DNA from: Vanessa cardui
Taxonomy: Eukaryota > Arthropoda > Insecta > Lepidoptera > Nymphalidae
Assembly (NCBI RefSeq): GCF_905220365.1
Contig: NC_061126.1
Coordinates: 10,602,001 to 10,666,000 of the forward strand
Direction of reading: 5' to 3'
DNA: 64,000 bases
A model generated the notes under the pieces. The model was not told the DNA's origin. It did not search any database and saw nothing but the letters and a program-made list of their open reading frames with translations. This document shows, piece by piece, positions 13,851 to 25,071 of the stretch. The translations under genes were made by a program, and so were the position numbers. Position 1 is the stretch's first letter. Each line of letters begins with the position of its first letter.

Positions 13851-14003
13851 TATTCTCTTACCATCTTACCAGTTTTTTAGGCTGCCCCTTAGGTTGTTAA
13901 ACTTTGATTGACCATTTCCTTGGCGTTATATGTGCCACCATTAACACATGTGTTCCTAATAATTGAGTAAATTTAATCCTGAGTATATTCTATTCTAGTT
14001 CAG

Positions 14004-14216
14004 TTAACCCTCAATATTGAAATGCATCGAATCTCCCACACTTTGGTCTTGGTCGATCTCAAAACATCTGTCCATTGTATAAAATCCAAGCTTTTGTAAT
14101 GTAAATATATATTGAACTAAAATAAATCTGTTTTTATTTTTACCGTAACATACATCGGAGTAAAATAACATGTTATAGACGCCTCTTTTCTTCTCATGGA
14201 GTAGCAATTGCCTCAA
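14004..14216 (-). pseudogene. fragment of a transposon-type protein with SDxC..KNKN...DSMH..IE pattern
   Basis: The 70-residue frame contains FYSDVCYGKNKNRF near its N-terminal third and GDSMHFNIEG at its end. From memory, this combination resembles a region in many uncharacterised transposon-encoded insect proteins that read SDxCxGQNxN ... H..xEGDSMH..IE. The flanking frames are broken and both termini of the protein are missing, so this is a relic. The family assignment is tentative because I cannot name the superfamily with certainty. Confidence 0.45.
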
Positions 14217-14379
14217 GCAAGTACCTATTTTATTAGCACCTCTTTTCGCAATCTGAGCATGCCAAACATAGCAATACCTAACAAGCCTTTACAATTAATA
14301 TCATCATATACAGTGAAGTTGTGAATAGGATACTTTCTTTTATAGTAAAAGGTACTAACTTCAGACTATGAGATACTCA

Positions 14380-14945
14380 AAACCGTTTCGAAAATTGAAG
14401 ACATCTATGGTGTCAATCTTGCGCGAAGTCTCGACGAATTCCAACCCCCTGGACAGGCTAGGCTTCGGACTGCTTTGGTAGAACAACCTTGAGGACGAGG
14501 TGAATAGAAGAATTCAGCTAGGTTTGGCAGCGTTTCGGAAGTTACGTCGAATCTTTACATCGTCGATCCTACAGTGCCTTAAGACGATAGTCTTAAACCG
14601 GGGCCTCCTACCCGTCATGACATACGGAGCCAAAACGTAGTCACTCACGTCACGACAAAGCTGGTCCACCAGTTTAAGACTTTAAACCAGCTCAGCGTTT
14701 CTCTGCGGAATCACATCAGAACAAACATCATCACATAACCGATAGCCGTTGGGGAAAAAGTGTTCTAGAGTAGAGACCGCGTTTCGGCAATCGTAGTGTA
14801 GGACGTTATCGGGCGCGGTGGAGTGACGATTTACGCAAGACGGCTGGCAGGAGCTGGATGCGAGTAGCCGAAGAACGATCACAATGCGTGCAATTGGCCT
14901 ATGTCCGGCAGTGGACGAACATGAGCTGTTGATGATGAATACATT
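14380..14945 (+). pseudogene. RTE-clade LINE, 3' coding relic
   Basis: Frames read from 14480 give NRRIQLGLAAFRKL, then TSSILQCLKTIVLNR and LLPVMTYGA. This is the conserved thumb/C-terminal region of RTE-type reverse transcriptases (usual pattern RRI.LGW.AFGKLR...S..P..LK..VFNQCVLPV.TYGAETW). Further downstream a GNRSVGRP block and a diverged DGWQELDASSRR segment match the usual VGRPP.RW.DD......W...A.DR ending. Frameshifts and stops interrupt it, and the RT core and endonuclease are absent. It is a 5'-truncated dead copy. Confidence 0.75.
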
Positions 14946-15739
14946 CAAAATCTTGTTGCTCTCGTATTCCATGTTCATTAATTCCAATCTTTCCTTTTGA
15001 TGGTTCATTTTGATTTTGAAACCATTCATTGGCACCTCCTTGATATATATTTTTTTAATTCCTTGATATTTATTTTTTATATTATAAATCTTAGTTGGAG
15101 TCAAGTCAAGAATACATTCTGTCTTGGTTTAGGATTATCTGAAATTTCATGAGCTTCGTATATAACTCATAGCGATGCTATGATATTTTTTTGTGTTAAA
15201 ATAAATAAATTTTGGATATTGTTTACAATTTTTTAGTTGCATTTTCTATGTAATCCGAATTGCCTCCAGTACTTGACAGACAGTTGAGTTGCAATATTTT
15301 TGATGTTCTACGTAGACTCGACTAATACTCTGATTCGTCCGCCGAAAAATCTTCAGCTATATCATTTTCCTCGTAATAAATTCCTTCTTTTGGGCTCTTT
15401 TAACATATAACATGGTATGAGTTATAACTACTTCATCAAAAGTATTATTACAAACACACCTTATACGAAACACGTAGACTATTTTGCACAAGAATAAAAT
15501 GATAACTGCATTTATCACAAGCTAGTCGAGAAGTTTTCACGAGAAAATAATTGTTAGGCTGTTTGTCCTACAGTAAGATATAAAGACATTTAGATAATAG
15601 TACAATATATTTTTGTTCTTGAAATATCAGGCATGAGTATAATCGTAGAATAGTAGTGTAATATTTTGTAACTTCTTAAGTATCACTACAATATTTATGA
15701 AAAAAATTGAGCAGGTGTATTAGTATCCAAAGATCTCAA

Positions 15740-15890
15740 AAATGACAAAACACTAAAACGATGACAATGGAAGTTATCATTTTGTTCCCCGGGGACGGCG
15801 ACATAATTTAAAATATCGGTGCGTACAGACAAAACGACTTTATTGTACTAATATGCAGTATGAATAGACTTTTTATATACACATTACTAA
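15740..15890 (+). repeat. CTAGT-type repeat, right member of an inverted pair
   Basis: Positions 15773-15801 are the reverse complement of 12699-12727 at 27 of 29 positions, with a shared CCCCGGGGA core. Similarity continues to about 15880, through the TTTTTATATA segment that corresponds to 12630-12650. The 3' end present at 12.52 kb is not preserved here. Confidence 0.6.
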
Positions 15891-17953
15891 AAACTTCACA
15901 GTCTATATTTTAAAACTTACAATCAAACGTGTTTAATGTATATGATATATTTCATCGGTGTAGAAGAAAATTACCTGTACTGAATGCTGTCCATTGCAAG
16001 CAATATACAATGCACGGTGATATCTGAAATCGATTAGCACCCGACGTGTCATGTCTTGAGGCTATAGCTGCTACCTCCGCCCGAATTACTCTTTTGAGGT
16101 CAGAGGGTGTGTTGGTTAGACGTTTGTGCTTTAATACTGGAAAATTGATATGGAAACAAAAGGCCTAGCTTACAACTAGCCAACAATATTTTGATGTGCT
16201 TTGTATATTCGTGTATGTAACACACTGATGCATATTGTACTCTCATAGTTATTATTGAATAATACAGGCTATTGACTAAGAATTGATTGGATGACTCGTA
16301 GAAAAAAAAAATGATAAACACATGAAAATTATTAGGTACCAAGACTTTTTATGATTCATTTACATTTAATTGAATTTTACACGAAGTGATAAATGAAAAT
16401 TTTTCGAGAGAGTGTCCAGAGAGATAACAGCAGTAACCAAATATTAAAAATAGAGTTGAGTATACGAATTATATGAACCGGTACAGGACGGCTAAAATGG
16501 CTACTAATTGGATTTTGAACCACCCAGTTTCATTTACAGTAATATATAATACAGTTGCTTCACTCGCGTGTGTAAAAAGTCTATTTCTTTTCTTGGAATT
16601 CATGCTTACTTCACACCTTTAATTTAAATTCATCAAATTCATTTGAATGGTTTGGCCGTGGATCAAATCGAAAAATAAAGAGATCTCTAACGCCAATACA
16701 GTTTATAATAAATAGTAATAATCATAATATTCGACATATTATACAAATTCTCTGCCGATGTTTTTCGTTACCGAATAAAGCACATACATTTAGTGGTCAC
16801 GTGCTACGTGTTACGTGGAACCATCAAATAATCAATATATATATTTATTTTTCAGTTACACCACTTTGGTCTTGTACGTTAGTTTCTAACTATTATGCAG
16901 TAGCCACTCTTCATTTATTATGAGAGGACTAAAGCCCGAGGCACACTGATAAAAACTAGAACCGTTGCAGTTTGAAAGAGACCTCTAGTACTTTTTAGAG
17001 TAATACGTCCGATTCCCTTGTCTCAATAGCTGATAAAAGTTGTACTATTATTTCTGAGCGTATCTACATAGCCCGAGGCGTTTATAAAGAAAACGGTAGA
17101 ACTGTACCAGTAGCGCTCGATTATCGACGGAATCTTGTATGAATTATGTATTTAGTTGAGAGAAAAATTTGTTCCGCGATACGGAAGATTTATTTGTAAA
17201 GTTTTATTGGTGTTCTGTCTACGTCTTATTTATTGTTGACGTATATGAGACAGTAATATATAAGGGGCATCTCATTACTTTTACTTTTATTTATCTGTGA
17301 TATTATCGTTTTATTTATTTGCAAAACTGATCACGTAACGTAACCCACGGAATTAATTATGTTTTCATAACAATATTATATGACTTTTAGCAAAGTCAAT
17401 TGTCATTTCTGGTTTGTAGTGCTTCTCCAACACGTACAGTAAAACAGTACTCCTGTTTTAACAAAGTAGAAATACTCGCATCACAATATATTGACAAAAT
17501 TATTATGTATATTCACAGTTACATCACTTTGATAGAATCAGTGATAACAATCATTGTATGTTCACGGGACGTAAGAATAAGCTTATAACACCAAGTTTCC
17601 GACTTCTTAAAATAAATAAATCCTTCTTGAGGCAAGGTATCCGTTCTTATAATAAAATTCCTCCGATATATTTAACTTTACTGATTCATGAATTCGAATA
17701 ATTTAAAAAAAAGACATGAATAAAAAATAATAAACAAAAATAATAATCACACAAAACATATTTTTCAATATTTTTCATTATTTTTAAGATTACATAAAGC
17801 GTGAAGCTAATACTCCAGGCAGGATGTAGGTGTAAGTATGTCCTATTATTAGTTTCTTGGCGGTTCTCGGTAGAATTTCCGAATCGGTGATAGCTTAACT
17901 TAATTAAAAAATAGTTTGTTAAATTATTCAAAAATGTCTCTAAAAGCCTATTT
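15891..17953. other. AT-rich non-coding stretch
   Basis: No coding signal. Short open frames (60-81 codons) have AT-driven composition. A mixed-composition patch at 16930-17130, with two GCCCGAGGC occurrences about 140 bases apart, is unexplained. Confidence 0.5.
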
Positions 17954-18260
17954 ACAACAACAACAACAACAGCCTGTACATTCCCAGTGCTGGGCTAAAG
18001 GCCTCCTCTCCCTTTGAGGAGAAGGTTTGGAACATATTCCACCACGCTGTTCCAATGCGGGTTGGTGGAATACACATGTGGCAGAATTTCTATGAAATTT
18101 GTCACATGCAGGTTTCCTCACGATGTTTTCCTTCACCGCTGAGCACGAGATGAATTATAAAGACAAATTAAGCACATGAATCAGCGGTTCTTGCCCGGGT
18201 TTGAACCCGCAATCATCGGTTAAGATGCACGCGTTCTAACCACTGGGCCATCTCGACTCG
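17954..18260 (-). repeat. full-length Metulj-like SINE with target duplication
   Basis: A complete minus-strand copy, from the head (GAGTCGAGATGGCCCAGTGG) through the B-box-like GGTTCAAACCC to a (TTG)n tail. It is flanked by a perfect 12-bp direct repeat, AAAAGCCTATTT, at 17942-17953 and 18261-18272. That is the expected hallmark of target-primed insertion and fixes the boundaries to the base. It is well preserved relative to the other copies, suggesting a recent insertion. Confidence 0.95.
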
Positions 18261-18730
18261 AAAAGCCTATTTGAATAAAGTATATTTTGATATTTAAGTA
18301 TAGAAATAATTTGTTCATGTTAAAGTCAGTAATCACAAAGTTTAATTAAAGTAAAAATATACGGATAATATTCTTAAAAAGTTATCGGAAATTACATAAA
18401 TAACTAAATCAGTGCAAATATTTTATTGTTATCATAAACGATGGCACGAATGATGACATTACAAGTCATTAGCTGGAATCGCGTGCGCGCAGCAATGAGT
18501 ACGCCAATGTTCAATTACGTGGTGTTTATGTTACGAGTGACCGGTTTAATTGGTAATAACAGTTTTTACACACTTCCATTAAACGCGATAATGCATTGAT
18601 TGATGTCATTTTATAATTTATACATATCATAAAATTTCAGTGTCTGTAATATTAAAATAACTGACTTTTACAAAACGTATAGACATGTATACACGGCGCA
18701 TGTACCAAAATAACATTATTTTCATTTATT

Positions 18731-18880
18731 GTCTGTCTGTCTTTCTGTTTGTTTCGATTAAACTTTAGAACAACTGGACCGAATTTGAAGGGACTTTCAT
18801 TGCCAGAAAGCTGATGTATTAAGGAGTAACTTAGGCTACAACTACAGCATTCTTGTTAAATTAAACTGGGCACAGCTAGT
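18731..18880 (+). repeat. CTAGT-ending dispersed repeat
   Basis: It begins with GTCTGTCTGTCTTTCTG, contains GACCGAATTTGAAGG and a block like AGGAGTAACTTAGGCTAC, and ends at CTAGT (18876-18880). The order matches the copy ending at 62752. Terminal CTAGT suggests a non-autonomous Helitron-like element, but the terminal hairpin is not clear in this decayed copy. Confidence 0.5.
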
Positions 18881-21529
18881 AACACACATAAATTCGATAA
18901 GGCTTAGTCTCCACTTCTACTTAAGGTAAATACTCATATCGACTGTTACATGGGTGATATTTTTGTGTCTGATTTAATAGTCTTACTGCTAGTTATACAT
19001 GAGGGCAAGGAATAGCTGTCTACTATTTCAATTGCTATGTTTTGAATAAACCATTTCCATAGATCTGGTCTGTTATTCATAAATATATTATAACACAGAG
19101 ACAATGAATATAACCCCGCTGTGATGATTGTACAATTCGATCGACTACTTCATTAGCATATATATTATGTATAATAAACAAATAGTAAAGTTAATTTTAA
19201 TTAATTTTAATGAAAATTATTACGAAGATTAAAAATACAAAAAATTATTAACTATTACGATAGAGCTGTTGACCCTTTAATTTTCATTGTTATATTTAAA
19301 ATTAAATATAATTTTGGAACAGTTACAAGTAAGATAGAGTTTCACAGTAAGAAGTAGAATCTGTCTCAGCTTTGGACCAGCTGGCCGGACGTCCGGCCTC
19401 CGTCGAAACTTATTAATTGTCTGCCCTCAGTGTTAACGGTCTCTGAGTGTAGGACAAACGAATCTCTGATGTGGTAAATTCGTTTGATGAACGGCTTACA
19501 GCTTTTTTTTATATTATTTATGTACGTACTTTGGTTTTGAATATTTGTACTTTTTGAATATACATATATATGTTTTTATTTGCGTCTGTATCTTGATTCG
19601 TAGGCTCATTTCATTTTACGTGTCCATTGATATTTTATGATATATATATTTTTTAAATAAAAATGTTTTCAGCGTGACATGTGACATCGTGGAAGATCCT
19701 TTTCTGATTTAGATTAAATTTATTTCCCAGAAACATTAATCATTAAGTAATATACAAATATTTGTTTTGGAAGCAAATATTAAAAAATTATACGAATATT
19801 TTATTAATGACAATGATAAAAAATATTTTTAGTGCTTCTTTAGAATAAAACAAACTTTACAAGTTAGATTATCTTAAAAGACCCTTATTAAATCGCTTAG
19901 TCTAAATATTTTATACAAAAATATATCTAGAAATTATTTAACTTTGCTTTAACAAACAACTTTTATCCGTAGGAATAACCTACACTTCTTTCATAGTAAC
20001 ATTCATAGATATAATCAATACTTTCAATAACATAATGTACGTAGAAAACTAGATACAATAAACTCAGATATAAATAATCTACACGTATCTAATTATCCTA
20101 TAGCAAATTAGTTATAAGTCGCAATAAAATGCAAATAAAAGCTTAAACTTCGCAGCGTCATAAGAATCCACTTATGCAGTTGATTAAAATCCTAACCACT
20201 TTGAGAAGGCGGCCATCATAATTGGATACTATTTCTGATCCATGCCGCGAGCGCTCGAATACATCAAAATGTTTTAGGATCGCCGCAAGCTATGCGTTTA
20301 ACGGCCAGTATGAGTGTTAACATTTAGTAGTCACTGGAGGGACAATAAAATAGGTAAACGCTGTTAATGTCATTTGTAAATTCACACTATATATTTAAGG
20401 AACTTTAAAGTACATTTTTTTAGTCTGTTTTTTGGGACTTTTTAGCGACAAAGCTAAATGTCAGTCCCATCGTTCCCCTATTAACATTTTCACCACCGGC
20501 AACAATAATAATTAAAACTCATTTTAACTTAAACTTGTTAATCCTTTTTGCCATTTTTGAGTTGGGTATGGATAGTTTGCTTTGGAAAATGGCGTCATCT
20601 TTTAAATTAACACAAAAATGTCAACTTATGTCTCGTAACAGCATTTAGGACACATTCCATGAGTAAATGATGTACTCGTATGTCATCCTCTATTCCACGT
20701 AAATCACAGTATAAAGTATACTTAATTTTGAAACGCGCCAATGTCCATGTATTGCGCATGCCTTATTGCTTAATAACCAGAGAATTATCTTATTTTAAAT
20801 AAAAAAAATCATAGATATACAAAATTGAAGTGTTGATAAAATCATTTTTATAGCATACTATCGCATATATATTTTGTAATTAATAGTAACTCAAAAATTA
20901 TTAGCATTTACGTGTCACGATCGTTGTGTATGACCCTCTTTTGTTTATTAGAAGGATTAGAGATTACTATCACGCCGCTGCAGCATTTATGTAATTATTT
21001 TTTTTAAGTAAACCAACCTCATACGTATAAAATAAAATGTAATGAGAACGCTCTTTTGTATTCGGCCTTATTCTACGAAAGATATATTTCACGACACATA
21101 TACACGTTGGTTTAATTTTTAACTCTGAGCTGTCGTGTTTTAATTAATGACGCTGTACGTTAGCTTAATGAAATGTTGTATTTGATATGGACGGTAAGTT
21201 TTTCATGTCGATTTGGAATGGTATTTTATAACAGATTCTATTTTCGAATTGGATGTGACATTTTTCTGAGTGTAAATCGTTTGTAAGATAAAATGATCAT
21301 TAAATATGTGTGCGTTTATATTTTTAATTAGTTTGAGTAAAATGGATTCATCAAGACTAACAGGCATCATTTTACAGATGTAGTATTTTTAGCTACGAAA
21401 AAAGAATGTGTTCAATTTGACTACAGTATTTTACTAATAATAGTTTTTTGTATTAGTAAGCCAGGTAATGTCCGCTTGTAAACTTATATATAAAAAAAAT
21501 TGTAACACTAATTTACCACTAAATTTCTC
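18881..21529. other. AT-rich non-coding stretch
   Basis: No genes. A GC-rich island at 19370-19450 includes a perfect 16-bp palindrome. Another mixed patch at 20155-20310 has GCCGCGAGCGCTCG. Both are potential regulatory elements without further support. Confidence 0.5.
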
Positions 21530-21772
21530 AAATCCGGGCTAAGGAGGAGGCTAGGAGCATATCCCATTACTCTGCTCCAATGTGGATAGGTGGATTCACA
21601 TGTGCCTTACTTTCGTTGAAATACATGCATGCAACTTTTTCCACAGCCGCGCATATGATGAACTATAAACAAAATTAAAAACATTACAATTCAGTTCTTG
21701 TCTGGGTTTGAAGCCGCAATCATCGGTTAATGAAGTGTACACGGTCTAACCATTGAGCCATCGAGACTCTTG
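21530..21772 (-). repeat. old diverged Metulj-like SINE
   Basis: The reverse complement retains GATGGCTCAATGGTTAGAC, AACCGATGATTGCGGCTTCAAACCC and a degraded body. Many substitutions and a lost tail show an ancient copy. Confidence 0.75.
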
Positions 21773-22899
21773 TAAACTTAATTTCCCTAAACATACAATA
21801 CATTAAAACCTCAGACCAACTTAAGCTGGTTTTTACAATAAAGCTCTTGTCCAGAAATTATTCACATTCTCTACAGAAAACATAGTCAAAATAAATTCTG
21901 ATACTGATATGAATACGAGCCAGTGGTAGCTGAGAGAGAGATGACGAGATTTTTTTCTGTTGTGTATTCATAGCTTATATGTGTTTACTTTCACCGACAT
22001 TGCTTAATCGTGTGTCATGTTAAATCAGGAAAATTTCTTACATACAAAAAAATGTATGCAATATTTCTTGGAAACGACCTTGAATCAGAAATGATGTATC
22101 TTATTAAAATTCGTTTAACGTATTACGTCTGAGTCATCGACTTTCAATACTATAAGTGCTTCATGTTTAAAAGCCTCTTGGTTCATATTAAAAGTTAGGT
22201 TTTGGTTTAAATATTTATTACTCCGTAGATTCCAAATTTAAAAATTCTCATTTTCGCTTTCTATATACGCTATCCAGTAAATCAAGAAGTACACAGTTAT
22301 TCAATAATTACATAAATAAATTATTAATACCTTAAAGAGAAAAATCTTATCAAATATATTAACAATGATCAATTAAAAACAGCAGTACGATTCTGTTAGA
22401 ATTCACTTCGTTTGACAACTGATTTACAGCAAAACCTCATTTCGCATTTATCATACAAATTTTATTGTTGTTAATGACAATGTTATATCACATTCCACAC
22501 TCGTATTCTGCGGTGAGATTCGAGTTTCTTGTTATAGAATACTCGGCGCAATTTTCACATCACAGTAAATCTTAAAGGCAGTTTTTTATTTCATTATAAA
22601 ACGCATAAATGTAATCCCTACTTATTATTTATTAATAGTATTCAATCTGATTATTACAATAATATTCTAGTTCCATGAATGTAATTGTAGAGATTAATGA
22701 AATCCTTTGTCTGTGAAATACACTCTAATCAAACTTTGCACGTATGAATAAATGAGAAATATTAAACGACATACATGGCCTTAGAACATAAATTACTTAG
22801 AAGTGTCATATTTTAGAATGTACTACGAAAACACACTTTGGCTTTGAAGTCTGTTTGTGTGCACCACTCAATACATATTCAAGCAGTAATACCTACAAA
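21773..22899. other. AT-rich non-coding stretch
   Basis: I see nothing supportable here. Confidence 0.5.
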
Positions 22900-23072
22900 G
22901 TAATGTTGTAATCCTGTTTGAAGGGTTAGTGATCCAGTGAAATTTCAAGAACAAAGAATGATATATTACTTCCCAAGCCTGTGAGTGAATTGCTAATGTA
23001 AGAAATTGTTGATATTTCTTTTAATGCTATTGTATGGGTACTGGCGACACTAGGTGTCCAATTCGCCGCTGA
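22900..23072 (+). repeat. diverged GTGGTAG-type SINE fragment
   Basis: The segments AATCCTGTTTGAAGGGTTAG, GATCCAGTG, AAGAAATTGTTGATATTTCTT and TGCTATTGTATGGGTACTGG align in order with the 42.1-kb copy. The 5' head and 3' tail are lost. Confidence 0.6.
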
Positions 23073-25057
23073 TATGATTAAAAAAAAACAAAGAATCCAA
23101 CGAATCAACTGAACTTAATACGGATTTTTTAAACATATATCTTTAATGTATGATGATATGTCGCAAATAACACTACAAAGGTTATATTCTCAAAAATGCA
23201 TCTTAAGTAAATATAATATAAATAGAAGGAAAAGAAATTTAATAACGTAAGGAAAGTGTTATGCTACCTTCAATTAGATTTTCGTCTTGGGATTTAATAT
23301 CGATATGAAGACGGGACGTCAATTCTCTATCGTAATTAATACCTTACAATTTGTTAGAGCGCAGGAATATCTAGTCTATGGAGTAATAACAGTATACCCT
23401 GAGAAATGTTAGAAATTTTATGCATTATAGAATTGAAGTTATTTTTTTTTATGAGGGAATATTTACCTACAAATATGAATAATATTACGAAATATTATTC
23501 TATATTTAAAAATCAAATTTCATGATGCTAAATTTTTTTTTAGGTAATTTTGTATGTGGCACAGATTCTACCAGTGATATCAACTTTGTATATTAGTTAT
23601 TTGTATTGCTCATAAGGTAAGGTTCCTTATTCTGAATTTTAAAACACCTTAAGTTAATCTTTGTATAACTTTGCAAATTAATTATTGCCATTTACATTAA
23701 TTACATGATGACAATTATATCCTCCTTCAACGAGCTAAAAATTAATAGTCTTAATATTTCAATAACATATTTTTTTATCGTTGGTACTTAATAAAAATAA
23801 ATTTATTCATTTTTAAGTACTGGATTAATTAAAATATTAGAAAAAGCGCAAACTGTTAATATTATAGTTAAATTAGATAAAGGAACATAGGCTGTGGAGA
23901 ACCTTATTCTAGCGTTGACAGCTACAAACACTAAGTAACATATCATAATCATACAATTACAAAAACGTAATATTATTAATTCTGTGCAGTCATCGCGTAG
24001 GTAACATTTAATAAGTTAAAATTACACATCATAATTGTTATGAATGTTAATCAACATTTTGGTACTTATTGCCCAGGCAATAAAAGATTACCAAAAACGA
24101 ATCGCAGATCGAATTTTAAAAATTCTTATATAATTATTTTATGTATTTAGAATACTGGATTTAATTACTTCATTTTAAATTATATAGTGATCTTTAAGAA
24201 GGCTAAAGTTACTGTTTTAACATTTCAAGACTTCTTATACGTTCGCTTGCTTCGTTACCTAAGCTCGCGTCTCCAAATGAAGCGTGAAGATTCATTCATA
24301 CGAGAGCGTTGTTAGACACGGTGAAGCAGTTAGACTTTGTTTTGGCATAATAGCCTCTATATCTATAGATATAAAGCCGAACGTTTCACCTCTATTTGAG
24401 GCTATGTGTATGAACAGGCGATGCGAGGCACGTACTAATCTACCACAGTTTGCTCGTTGTCGGGACCCGCTCTGAATACCCAAATATGAAGCATTCCTGA
24501 CATAGAATAAATGGAACAATGCATGCTAACCGGCGAAAATTAAAGACTTGATTGGCTGATGGGAATAAATTCTATAAGTTTTTATATCATTTCATATTTA
24601 TGTATTAAATATTACTTACTTTTATATTCGGCTTAAGTTTACGTAATGTACTTCTTAATTTGTAAGTTTATTACTTTACTCATATAATAATTATTATCTA
24701 TTCATATTTTGTGAATTTATGAAATTAGGTGTGTTTTATTTAATGTATAGGAGTTCATAATAAAATTTAATTATTACAAATCAATTATTAAATGATTATC
24801 ATATTTTATGACATGTATCGAAATTTATTGAATAATTTTAATTATTCAATATTTCACAAAGTTTAACGGCTATCGTTTCGTTATAAATTATTTAGAGCGC
24901 TTTAGCAGACGTCTCCGTTGCATTGTTATACGACAGCATAATATGTACAACATACAGCTGCCTACCTCCAGATGTAAGGTCTAGAACAAAAGTGTTTTAC
25001 ACATGGGGTTGATTTGTATTGATTATTATAAAAAAATGTATCACACTATACTAGACT
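23073..25057. other. AT-rich non-coding stretch with one GC-richer patch
   Basis: The patch at 24284-24480 is open on both strands (63 and 75 codons), which probably reflects composition and not coding. It contains short inverted GCCTCTAT...GAGGC-like blocks. No family is recognised. Confidence 0.45.
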
Positions 25058-25071
25058 AGAGTATTTAAATT

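Noticed and set aside
24284..24519. Overlapping ORFs on both strands as a possible gene
   Set aside because: Open on both strands over the same GC-richer patch, with no motif and no splice partner.
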